From Candidatus Bathyarchaeota archaeon (GTDB lineage Archaea; Thermoproteota; Bathyarchaeia; 40CM-2-53-6): a stretch of DNA of 59,301 bases. The stretch covers positions 4,358 through 63,658 of the forward strand of contig VBBQ01000028.1 of NCBI GenBank assembly GCA_005888755.1. The letters are read 5' to 3'. The translations under genes and the position numbers were made by a program. Under the pieces are notes generated by a model. The model saw only the letters and a list, made by a program, of their open reading frames with translations. It did no database searches and was not told where the DNA came from. Below are positions 8,830 through 16,606 of the stretch, in pieces. How positions within the stretch are numbered: position 1 is the stretch's first letter; each line of letters opens with the position of its first letter.

Positions 8830-8999
8830 TCAGAGACGACCTATTATGGTCCCGGAGCGTATCTAAACATTTCAGACTTTCCCGCCGATCTACTCGGAAC
8901 CGACAGAGGCCATCCTCACAGGGATGTGCTTGTACTCCTTCAACCACGGTTGTTGGCGTACTCGATCCAAATCTGGAACTTCAAGGCTGGAAATCTTTG

Positions 9000-10541
9000 C
9001 TAATTCCCAGGTCCTTTGAGCCATCCGCGTATTCCTAGTGCACTTTGTTTTTTCGGAATCAATCTCATTCTCACGAGTAATGAGTTGAACCTTGGGTCTG
9101 GGCGCAGTGTGTCGAATCTCGGTTCGACTTTGGCCCAAACCAGCCAGCTTGATCGTTCTTGGAAGGCTCTCTCTATCCATGTGAACGCCTGGTCCTCGGC
9201 GCCTAGGCCGACGTGGATCATTGCGATCCAGTATGATGGAACGTACTGGTGCTTTGACCGTTCCATCAGCTTTTCAAGGATTTTTTCTGCTTCGTCTCTG
9301 TTACCAGCTGTACCGTTTGCGTGGGCCAACATGGCGAGGGATATGGTGCTTCCTCCCGACAACCTTACGGCATCGTCTAGTTCGGCTATGGCTTCCTTGT
9401 ACATTCGTTTTTGGAGGTAGGGTCTTCCGAACCAGAGGCGGGCTTGGATGAAGTTGGGGTCAAGTTTGATCGTGTTCCGATACTGCTCAATTGCCCTGTC
9501 ATATTGTCGGCTGAGATAGAGCACGTGTCCAAGTCCCGTGTTTATCGAGAGAGAAAGGGGATCTAGAGCGCTAGCCTGGCTCATCTCAGATAGCGCCTCC
9601 TCAAACCGTCCCTGGGATTTCAGAAAGTCAGCGTAGAACTGGCGGGCAGCTGCGTAGCTAGGGTTGAGCTGGATTGCTCGCTTGAATTCTTTCTCCGCTC
9701 CCTCCCAATCCCAGTCGTACTGGAACCGCACAACCCCCAATGACGTATGCGCTTCAGCGAGTCTGTTGTCGATTTCCAGCGCTTTCTCTGCAGCGGTTCT
9801 AGCCTCTGGAAAGGCCTCCGTCGGGGGTAGAAATTCGAGCAGTGCAAGAACAGCATAGGAGTCGGCTACTCCTGTGTATGATAGAGCGTATTGGGGGTCT
9901 TTCTCCAGAGCTTTTTCGAATCGTTCAATCGCTTTCTTCAGATTTTCTTCCGTTCTTGTATTTAGGAAGTGGCGGCCTTCCAGGTAGAGAGTGTACGCTT
10001 CTTTGCTGTCGGTTGCTTTCTTTGCGAGGTTGAGTTTCTCACTCTTGTTGATCTGGACTTCTAGCTCGGCCGCTACCTTCTGAGCGATCTCACTCTGGAC
10101 CGCGAAGATATCCTCCAGATCTCTATCATATTTTTCAGACCACATCTGTTCTTCTGTTTCCGGGTCTGCTAGCTGGATTGTGATTCTGACCTTGTTTTCG
10201 GCTTTTCGTACGCTTCCTTCAAGGATGGCAGAGACGTTTAGTTCTTTACCGATCTCACCAATTGATTTCCTAGCATTCTTGTATCTCATCACTGAGGTTC
10301 GGGCAATGACTCTAAGCCCTGCAATTTTCGAGAGAGCCGAGATTAGTTCCTCTGTCATTCCATCCGAGAAGATCTCACCTTTAGCATCTGAACTCATGTT
10401 GGTTAGTGGGAGAACGGCTATTCTACGATTATGAGTTGATTGTAGCAATCTGAGTGTCCTCGATCTATCTTCATCGGTTCGTCGATTGGAGGTTTGTTCG
10501 TTTTCAACCTCGAGATTAAGTTTGGTGATTCGACCATCCAA
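9000..10541 (-). CDS. TolB-like N-terminal domain plus TPR repeats
   Basis: This 513-residue protein begins with an adenylate-cyclase-associated/TolB-type domain (IAVLPLTNMSSDAKGEIFSD, then GMTEELISALSKIAGLRVIA, to about residue 160). From about 180 to 490 it has tandem TPR helices, with the signature alanine and proline spacing (e.g. NLKKAIERFEKALEKDPQYA). The architecture is common in bacteria, often with kinase or cyclase domains in front; here no such domain is present. The TTG start lies about 30 bases after a TTATTAAT box. It is likely a cytosolic protein-interaction scaffold, possibly of bacterial origin. Confidence 0.8.
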   Translation of the reverse strand: MDGRITKLNLEVENEQTSNRRTDEDRSRTLRLLQSTHNRRIAVLPLTNMSSDAKGEIFSDGMTEELISALSKIAGLRVIARTSVMRYKNARKSIGEIGKELNVSAILEGSVRKAENKVRITIQLADPETEEQMWSEKYDRDLEDIFAVQSEIAQKVAAELEVQINKSEKLNLAKKATDSKEAYTLYLEGRHFLNTRTEENLKKAIERFEKALEKDPQYALSYTGVADSYAVLALLEFLPPTEAFPEARTAAEKALEIDNRLAEAHTSLGVVRFQYDWDWEGAEKEFKRAIQLNPSYAAARQFYADFLKSQGRFEEALSEMSQASALDPLSLSINTGLGHVLYLSRQYDRAIEQYRNTIKLDPNFIQARLWFGRPYLQKRMYKEAIAELDDAVRLSGGSTISLAMLAHANGTAGNRDEAEKILEKLMERSKHQYVPSYWIAMIHVGLGAEDQAFTWIERAFQERSSWLVWAKVEPRFDTLRPDPRFNSLLVRMRLIPKKQSALGIRGWLKGPGN

Positions 10542-10783
10542 CCTGCAAACCTGCTTCGTAACGCGTCAGGAATGAACCGAAATTAATAACGGAGCTTGCC
10601 ATTTTTCCTCTGAGCGGGCTAGATGTTGCCTTCGTGGACACTGCGTCAGCCGGAGAAAGGGTCACCGGTCAATAACTTGGATTTCAAGCGTGGACCCTTG
10701 GATAAATAGGACTAGTTCCCAACAAGTTCTTTTCTCGAGACTTTCTCTTCCATAACTATTCTCTCTCTAACTTTTGTTCGCTT

Positions 10784-10856
10784 GTAGCTATTTTTTTCTG
10801 CTAACTAAAATGCGACCCCCCGGGGTTGTCGATTTTCCCCTGCCGCGCCCTTCACG
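10784..10856 (-). repeat. Three-copy intergenic hairpin element, copy 1
   Basis: Read on the minus strand: GTGAAGGGCGCGGC, about 15 bases, a GC stem (CGACAACCCC/GGGGGGTCG), CGCATTTTAGTTAGC, a run of A, then ATAGCTAC. It closely matches 20835-20912 and 50749-50825. It lies in the 407-bp gap 10542-10948, which I see no gene in; a second AATAGTTAT follows about 27 bases on. Confidence 0.75.
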
Positions 10857-10948
10857 GAACCACTAATGAACCACCGGTCAGAACGAACCAGCCGGGTCCA
10901 GAGAAAACTTGGGCCCCTCAGTGTTGTGCGCTCGAACAAAGAGTCCAG

Positions 10949-12118
10949 TTAGTCTTCTTCGCGAGAAGATTTTTTCTTGTATCCGTCAGCCGGTTTTTCA
11001 GGCGTCTTCTCCTTCGTTTCCTCTGCAAGTGAGGGAGTAGACGTAGCTGTTTCAGAAGGCTTCGAGCCACCGGTTGAAGCCTCTGATTTGTCTATGATGA
11101 TCGGCGTACTTGGCTTCGGCTCTAGACTCTCGGTAGCTGGGGATTGCTCCTTGGGAAATGGTTTAGTTGGAAAAGTTGGACGGACAATGGGACGCGGTGC
11201 CTGCCTGCCCGGGGAAGCTGGCTTCTGGTTCATTGGACCAACGATCACACTTGGAGGAGTCATTCTTGGAGCGGAAACAGGAATGTAGGGCTGCTTGAGT
11301 CCACCTATGTCAGAGCTGAAGCGAGCCGCCTTCTTCGGAATTGGTGAAGGTGTCAGAACACCGGTAGACTCTCCGACGTACTTTGGACTGTCTTCCCAAC
11401 CAGAGGAGCTTGGTGAAGGAACAGGTGTTGGATGTTCTGAAAGCTTGTCCTCTGAATCTGGACCCCAAACTGATTGCCCAGTTTTCTCGGAAATCACTAG
11501 AGGCGGCTTAGCTGGACTCGACATCGTAGGCTTTGCCTCTATCCTCGGTGGCGGGAGGCCTGTTTCGCGCTGAAAAGGAGCCTCAGAGATACTTGAACTT
11601 GGAATCCTAGCAGCAGGCGGCCCTGCCTCGAGCGGAGTTCTGAAAGCCTTCTCCCAAGACCCTGGACGCGGCTCACCAGGCGATGGAGCCATAGCACCTG
11701 AGAAGCTTGGCCCTAGAAGACCTGGAACCGAGATGCTCGACGACAATGGTGATGGACTTGGATGGATTCTCTCCACCTTCTCCACCCTCAGCTCTGCTAC
11801 TTGCGCCTCGAGAACGAGGTTCCTCTTCATCAAGTTCTCTAACATCTGCAAAGCTCTCTCCAATCGGATACCTGGTCGAAGGCCGCGGTGGAACTTGAAG
11901 GCGAGGGTAATCGCGAATGCTGCGATAATTACCATGACCGCGATGTCGACGGTGGTGAAGGCGAGCTGGGGAAATCTTGTGAGTTGATCGCTTAGCCCCG
12001 CGCTTACGGAAGAATTGTTCGCGTAGACCAGAAAGATCCAGTAGGAGAGCCAACCAACTAGCGCTGTTTCAATGGCTACGAGCTTGATCAGTAGTCTTCT
12101 CAAATAGACACTTCCCAC
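10949..12118 (-). CDS. Two-helix membrane protein with long disordered tail
   Basis: The 389-residue protein has two N-terminal membrane helices (LLIKLVAIETALVGWLSYWI and TTVDIAVMVIIAAFAITLAF), a short coiled-coil-like segment (residues about 90-115, ERALQMLENLMKRNLVLEA), then about 270 residues rich in Pro, Ser, Lys and Glu with no folded domain visible. The GTG start is used. It is the last of three neighbouring genes with the same plan. The tail is probably in the cytoplasm and could bind partners; function unknown. Confidence 0.7.
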   Translation of the reverse strand: MGSVYLRRLLIKLVAIETALVGWLSYWIFLVYANNSSVSAGLSDQLTRFPQLAFTTVDIAVMVIIAAFAITLAFKFHRGLRPGIRLERALQMLENLMKRNLVLEAQVAELRVEKVERIHPSPSPLSSSISVPGLLGPSFSGAMAPSPGEPRPGSWEKAFRTPLEAGPPAARIPSSSISEAPFQRETGLPPPRIEAKPTMSSPAKPPLVISEKTGQSVWGPDSEDKLSEHPTPVPSPSSSGWEDSPKYVGESTGVLTPSPIPKKAARFSSDIGGLKQPYIPVSAPRMTPPSVIVGPMNQKPASPGRQAPRPIVRPTFPTKPFPKEQSPATESLEPKPSTPIIIDKSEASTGGSKPSETATSTPSLAEETKEKTPEKPADGYKKKSSREED

Positions 12119-12194
12119 GCTCGCGGAGAGTCGAATAATCGTACGCTCGAATAGGCAAATCCCTGTTGTAACTCCCAGACTCTTCTCAAGGTCT

Positions 12195-13622
12195 CTATGT
12201 CCTCTCGCCTACTCCCCGATCTTTCTTCAGCGTCTTCAATATCGTATCAAGCGCCGTGTCCCAATCCATCTCCCCGCCAGGAGAGCTCGGCTCAACAGTC
12301 TTTTCGTCCGTCAGCCGCGAGCCTTCTGACGCTCCGAACTGAGATGGTCGAAGAGGTGGAGAGTTTGCAACGTCCTTGCCCTGAGAAGCGCCTCCCGATT
12401 CTCCCCTCTCAGCAGTTTTCGGCGGGCTCCAGGGTTGAGGCGATGGCCCGCCAGGAGACTGGACCGGTCTCCCCTGCGGAGCTGGCCCAGTGGGACGAGA
12501 TTGATCAGGCCTGAAAGGCGGAGGGACTCCAACAGGCCCTGGTTGTCCAGGTCTGCCTTGGTTGGGATAACCAAGCGGCCGTGGACCACCTTGAGCCGGT
12601 GGAAACGGCGGGCGTTGACCGGAAGGTCCCGGAACTGGACCGGAACCGGGTCGCGGCGGGATCCCTTGAGGAGGGCGAGGCCCCGCACCCTGGCCTGGTG
12701 GAGGACCCCATTTCTGGGGAGCTGCGAGCCCGGGTTTCGGAACCGGATCAGCCCACTGCCCGCCCGCTCTCTGCTCAGGAGGCACCCACTTCGAAACCGG
12801 GAACGGAGTCTGAGATGCTTGAGGAGGTTTCGGAACCTGGCCGACCGGACCGCCGAAACCAGGAGATTCTGCACCGGGTTTCATGTCTATTTGACCTGGC
12901 CTCGGAAAAACGGTCGAGTCAGGACCGCGTTCACCTGACTGACTCGGTTCTGGCTTCCACTGTGATGGAAAACTCATCCGTGATGGGTCCGGTGGAATTC
13001 TGTTCATTGGCTGAGCGTTCTCGCCGCGGCCAGACGGTGACAATGGAGGAACAGGGGGCGAAGGTCTAGACGCTTGTTCTGGTCTAAATTGGTCCCTGAG
13101 CGTTGAGTTCAAGATCGAGGTTGAAGGCTGACTAAGCTGGTCTAGCCTCTGAGAGGTTGAGGGGGAAGGAGTAACAGTCTTGGAAGAAATGGACATCGAG
13201 GAGGGGACCGTACCACGTGCCCCACCACTCGAAGGAGTTGAGCTCTTAGGCAGAGGCGGAACTGCGTAGGCAGTATGGCGAGAGATTTGGCCTGGGGGAG
13301 GTCCTGTCGGCATCATCTTGCCCTGGGGAGAGGACGAAAGGGTTCCAGGAGTCGAAACTGGTCCACTTGACTTGAACAGTTTCGCCTTCTCTAGTTTTCC
13401 CGTCCCATCTCCAGCGTGTCTTCTTTTCAAGAGAAGATATCCGAGGCTCGAGCCGCCACCTAGCCCTGCCGTTAGGACTATGAACGGATAGACCGGACCT
13501 AAAGAAGCATCCACGTAGGAGTGGAAGTATGCATCGTAGTAGTACTGGTTTACCAGCCATAGACTCAAAATTACGTTCACGGCAAACGATGCGATCGTCG
13601 TAATGCCTAGTTTTCTCATCAA
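12195..13622 (-). CDS. Two-helix membrane protein with Pro/Gly/Gln-rich tail
   Basis: The 475-residue protein starts with two membrane helices (IASFAVNVILSLWLVNQYYY and a second ending GSSLGYLLLKRR). A disordered region of about 370 residues follows, very rich in Pro, Gly, Gln, Arg and Ser (blocks such as GPPPGQGAGPRPPQG). The last 25 residues (MDWDTALDTILKTLKKDRG) form a likely amphipathic helix. It overlaps the preceding gene by four bases (ATGA). Such tails can drive clustering or scaffold assembly, but nothing here names a function. Confidence 0.7.
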   Translation of the reverse strand: MMRKLGITTIASFAVNVILSLWLVNQYYYDAYFHSYVDASLGPVYPFIVLTAGLGGGSSLGYLLLKRRHAGDGTGKLEKAKLFKSSGPVSTPGTLSSSPQGKMMPTGPPPGQISRHTAYAVPPLPKSSTPSSGGARGTVPSSMSISSKTVTPSPSTSQRLDQLSQPSTSILNSTLRDQFRPEQASRPSPPVPPLSPSGRGENAQPMNRIPPDPSRMSFPSQWKPEPSQSGERGPDSTVFPRPGQIDMKPGAESPGFGGPVGQVPKPPQASQTPFPVSKWVPPEQRAGGQWADPVPKPGLAAPQKWGPPPGQGAGPRPPQGIPPRPGSGPVPGPSGQRPPFPPAQGGPRPLGYPNQGRPGQPGPVGVPPPFRPDQSRPTGPAPQGRPVQSPGGPSPQPWSPPKTAERGESGGASQGKDVANSPPLRPSQFGASEGSRLTDEKTVEPSSPGGEMDWDTALDTILKTLKKDRGVGERT

Positions 13623-13966
13623 TAATCATCCTCGTTTTTCTTCGTCATTCTTGTTGGGCGCAGGCTCGTCCTCGCGGTGGAAACGATCCTCATGAAGCCG
13701 TAGGCTGAAGCCGCCATCAACACAGCGACCAGGAAGACTGGATCGAACGATCCGAAGTACTGTTGCTCGTAGACATTGTAGAAGTACTCCACGATTAGCC
13801 ATGTGCCGAAGAAGAGCACGATGAAGTACTCGAATAGAGAGGTGAAGAGAGTGGTCCGGTAAACCCCGATCCCTATAGACTCTTCACTAGGCCAGCCCAA
13901 CAAATTTTCTATGTACCTCCTGCTATTGCTCTTCCTGGGTTGGGCCTCCTCTCCCTCAACCCCCAA
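13619..13966 (-). CDS. Two-helix membrane protein
   Basis: This 115-residue protein (TTG start) has two hydrophobic helices (LFEYFIVLFFGTWLIVEYFY and PVFLVAVLMAASAYGFM) joined by a short tyrosine-rich loop, with charged ends. The layout of first helix, Tyr-rich loop and second helix repeats in the next two genes and in the gene at 34773. It is first in the three-gene set and lies divergent from radA. Confidence 0.65.
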   Translation of the reverse strand: MGVEGEEAQPRKSNSRRYIENLLGWPSEESIGIGVYRTTLFTSLFEYFIVLFFGTWLIVEYFYNVYEQQYFGSFDPVFLVAVLMAASAYGFMRIVSTARTSLRPTRMTKKNEDDY

Positions 13967-14115
13967 TAATCCTCAACGCATCAGCACAACCAACAGGACT
14001 CACATTAAGGGTGTTGTAACCTGCGAAACCAGAAACCTAGTACATTGAACACGCTTTGTTTCTAATTAGCTTCGGAACCGTCTCAGCTCTAAATCAGAGC
14101 CGTTCCATTTGCAGT

Positions 14116-14123
14116 TTAAATAA
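14116..14123 (+). promoter_or_regulatory. TATA box for radA
   Basis: TTTAAATA lies 30 bases before the TTG start of radA, the distance expected for a nearly leaderless archaeal transcript. Upstream, an imperfect hairpin with stems GGAAC/GTTCC and GCTCT/AGAGC spans about 14074-14106, between radA and the divergent membrane genes. Confidence 0.6.
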
Positions 14124-14152
14124 GCTCGAAACAGATTTCAAGATCATACTAG

Positions 14153-15157
14153 TTGGGTGAGAGGATAGTGACTCAGGAAGCCGTCCGGAAGTATGAGGTT
14201 GTAGAAGACCTACCAGGCGTTGGACCTTCGACATCTGAGAAGCTGAAGGAACTTGGTTTTCACACCGTCGAGAGCCTCGCGACGGCCACTGTGAGGGAAC
14301 TAGTTCCTGCTGGAATAGGAGAGAAGCAAGCCGCCAAAATCATCGCAGAAGCCAGGGACAGCATTTCACTTTCCTTCATAAGAGCAGACGAGCTCATGAA
14401 GATGAAGGCGAACGTACGCCGCCTTACAACGGGAAGCAAGGCTTTCGACGGATTGATCGGTGGCGGTCTCGAGACACAGACCATCACAGAGTTCTATGGA
14501 GAATACGGCGTGGGCAAGTCGATCCTCTGCCACCAGCTAGCGATCAACGTCCAACTGCCGGTCGATAAAGGTGGCTTGGATGGAGGCGCTTTGTATCTGG
14601 ACACCGAACAAACCTTCCGTCCAGAGTGGATCGTGCGAATGGCCAAGACAGCAGGGCTTGAGCCTACTGATGTAGCGCAAAGGATCATCTATTCGGAAGC
14701 CTACAATTCCGACCATCAGGTACTTCTCTTGGAGAAGGCGGACCAGATCATCAAAGACAACAATATCCGCCTGATCATCATCGACTCGCTGACATCCCAC
14801 TTCAGAAGCGAGTACATCGGCAGAGAGATGCTCGCGGAGAGACAACAACGTCTCAACAACCACATGCACCGTCTAATCCGCCTCGCACGAGGGTTCAACG
14901 CTGTCGCCATAGTCACCAACCAAGTCATGGCGAAACCCGACCAGTTCTTCGCCAACTCCGTAGACGCGGTTGGCGGGCACATAGTAGCTCATACAAGCCA
15001 CACAAGAGTGTTCCTCCGCCGAGCTGCCAACGGCCCTATACGGATAGCCCGACTTGTCTCAAGCCCATACTTGCCTGAGGGCGAGAGAATCTTCAAGGTT
15101 ACCGAGGGAGGAATAGTTGATGTCTCGGAAGAGGACGAGGTCAAGCGGCGTCGCTAG
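14153..15157 (+). CDS. radA: DNA repair and recombination protein RadA
   Basis: The 334-residue archaeal Rad51 homolog carries out ATP-dependent strand exchange in recombination. It has the N-terminal helix-hairpin-helix domain (VVEDLPGVGPSTSEKLKELG), a Walker A motif GEYGVGKS, Walker B (LIIIDSLTSHFRSEYIGRE), and the loop NQVMAKPDQFF. Length and order match RadA. The TTG start sits 30 bases after a TATA box. The next gene overlaps its end, so the two are cotranscribed. Confidence 0.95.
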   Translation: MGERIVTQEAVRKYEVVEDLPGVGPSTSEKLKELGFHTVESLATATVRELVPAGIGEKQAAKIIAEARDSISLSFIRADELMKMKANVRRLTTGSKAFDGLIGGGLETQTITEFYGEYGVGKSILCHQLAINVQLPVDKGGLDGGALYLDTEQTFRPEWIVRMAKTAGLEPTDVAQRIIYSEAYNSDHQVLLLEKADQIIKDNNIRLIIIDSLTSHFRSEYIGREMLAERQQRLNNHMHRLIRLARGFNAVAIVTNQVMAKPDQFFANSVDAVGGHIVAHTSHTRVFLRRAANGPIRIARLVSSPYLPEGERIFKVTEGGIVDVSEEDEVKRRR

Positions 15158-15593
15158 CGGAGGGCTGAAAGTGATCCCGCAAATCCCAGTGAACAAGTTC
15201 CTCGAGCATGTAGAAGCAAGAGCATGGACTGATGCAGAGAAAGAACTCGATATCATCCGACAAAAGTCGGATAACTCTCAGTGGTCCAGAGGATACGTCA
15301 AAGCGCTTGAGGGATTGATGTTGACTTACCGGACCAACGATGACAAGTACATTTTCCTACCAAGAGTCCTAGCCACCAGGACAGAAGACACGATTAGCAA
15401 TCTCAAGAAAGAATTCTCTGAATTCGCCTTAAACGAATTGCATGGCGAGTACGATCGAGGATATTTCAAAGCTCTAGACGACTACTTCACCTTGTTGGGT
15501 AGCATGAAGAACCAGCAAACCCCGGCAGAAACGCGTCCACCTCAGCAGGCGACTCTTGACAAACCGACGACTAGTACGGACCAGGGTAAATGA
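15120..15593 (+). CDS. Conserved hypothetical next to radA
   Basis: The product is about 157 residues, mostly helical and charged (KFLEHVEARAWTDAEKELDI), with a disordered Pro/Thr-rich tail. I know no domain for it. The ATG at 15120 lies inside the 3' end of radA (38-base overlap); a GTG near 15171 would avoid the overlap and keep the helical part. Cotranscription with radA hints at a role in recombination or repair, but this is inference. Confidence 0.6.
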   Translation: MSRKRTRSSGVASGGLKVIPQIPVNKFLEHVEARAWTDAEKELDIIRQKSDNSQWSRGYVKALEGLMLTYRTNDDKYIFLPRVLATRTEDTISNLKKEFSEFALNELHGEYDRGYFKALDDYFTLLGSMKNQQTPAETRPPQQATLDKPTTSTDQGK

Positions 15594-15954
15594 TTGTGTT
15601 AAGCAGGATTGTCGTGAACAGGAACCAGATGATGTAGCTACCGATTCCCAGTGTTATGTGCTTGTTTGGACCCTTCAACTCTGTTGGGCCATAATGCAAG
15701 ACGTACTTGACTAGGAAGACAGAGATCGCATAGATTCCGATTCCCATACTGATAGCCCAGGAGGTTCCGAAAAGAACGCCCTGTCCACCAAGACCCAACG
15801 CGTTATACAACACGCCTGCTAAAACGGCAAACCCGAGACGGGTCCAGTACACCAGCGTTGGTGGAGAGATAGAGCGGATTCTCGGAGGCTCAGACGGCTC
15901 AAGACTCAGGTTTGATCCCGAACCCGCAACCAATAACGATCGATGACAAGTCAA
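15571..15954 (-). CDS. Membrane protein, four hydrophobic segments
   Basis: This 127-residue protein has about four hydrophobic segments (e.g. LGFAVLAGVLYNALGLGG, ISMGIGIYAISVFLVKYVL, and SYIIWFLFTTILLNTIIYPG). No family is recognised. The TTG start at 15954 falls within the 134-bp repeat, so its first 25 or so codons are duplicated (in broken form) at 4795-4929. Its 3' end overlaps the end of the gene at 15120 by 23 bases on the other strand. It is divergent from the CBS gene. Confidence 0.6.
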   Translation of the reverse strand: MTCHRSLLVAGSGSNLSLEPSEPPRIRSISPPTLVYWTRLGFAVLAGVLYNALGLGGQGVLFGTSWAISMGIGIYAISVFLVKYVLHYGPTELKGPNKHITLGIGSYIIWFLFTTILLNTIIYPGPY

Positions 15955-16008
15955 GCGCGCCGCAGATAATGTTTGCTAGGCTCATCACTGCATGAAGATT
16001 TTATAGAA
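15876..16008 (-). repeat. 134-bp inverted duplication, copy 2
   Basis: Reverse complement matches 4795-4929 at about 90%. It spans the shared promoter region between the membrane-protein gene (minus) and the CBS gene (plus), plus the first part of the membrane-protein gene. Confidence 0.85.
15999..16005 (+). promoter_or_regulatory. TATA box for the CBS-zinc-ribbon gene
   Basis: TTTTATA ends 25 bases before the TTG start of the CBS gene, fitting a leaderless transcript. The box is included in the duplicated segment, so a second copy exists on the minus strand near 4798-4807. Confidence 0.5.
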
Positions 16009-16030
16009 GGCGAAGGATGGCCATCTTGCA

Positions 16031-16606
16031 TTGTCGGTGCATGAGGCAGAGCCAGACATTCTCGTGCGTGACATAATGTCACGGCCACCGATTACGGCCA
16101 AAGAGAACGAGACGGTCGCTGGAGTGTCGAAGCTCATGGGCAAACACGATATCGGCTGTGTGATTATCGTAGACAAGGCAGGAAACCCAGCGGGAATAAT
16201 CACCGAGAGAGATATCGTGCAAAGAGTAGCCGCAAGAAACGTTCTCCCGTCTGAACTAAACGTAGTGCAGACAATGTCGAAGCCAGTGGCGAGTATCAGC
16301 CCAGGTGCTACCGTCAACGACGCTGCGAAATTCATGAACCATCGCAAGATTCGGCGGCTTGCTGTAATTGATGACGGAAAGCTCGTAGGAATAGTAACAA
16401 TGAAAGACATTCTACAAGTGACGCCGGCCATAATCGACTTAGCCTCCGAAAAGAGTCGTGCTGGACTTCAAGGCCCGAGGACCAAACCTACTCTCGGGGG
16501 ATACTGTGATGAATGCGAAGCATGGTCGGACAACCTCGTCCAGAAAGACGGCACCTTCCTATGTCCAGATTGCTCAAGGGACCTTGGACAACCTGAAGAG
16601 CCCTGA
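16031..16606 (+). CDS. Two CBS domains with C-terminal zinc ribbon
   Basis: The 191-residue protein contains two CBS motifs (VRDIMSRPPITAKENETV... and VVQTMSKPVASISPGATV) forming an adenine-nucleotide-binding Bateman module, then a zinc ribbon (CDEC and CPDC, residues about 158-182). CBS-zinc-ribbon proteins are common in archaea and are thought to sense energy state or act as regulators. It overlaps the dihydroorotase gene and starts a run of tightly packed genes to 20.2 kb. Confidence 0.85.
   Translation: MSVHEAEPDILVRDIMSRPPITAKENETVAGVSKLMGKHDIGCVIIVDKAGNPAGIITERDIVQRVAARNVLPSELNVVQTMSKPVASISPGATVNDAAKFMNHRKIRRLAVIDDGKLVGIVTMKDILQVTPAIIDLASEKSRAGLQGPRTKPTLGGYCDECEAWSDNLVQKDGTFLCPDCSRDLGQPEEP

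Noticed and set aside
12197-13069. Long plus-strand frames opposite the Pro-rich gene
   Set aside because: They are antisense shadows of the Pro/Gly/Arg-rich tail, whose codon bias keeps the other frames open; no domains seen.
14072-14080. TCGGAACCG shared upstream of radA, trmI (21109) and tatA (40397)
   Set aside because: Nine-base word with differing distance to starts; also found away from promoters (near 8896), so chance is enough.
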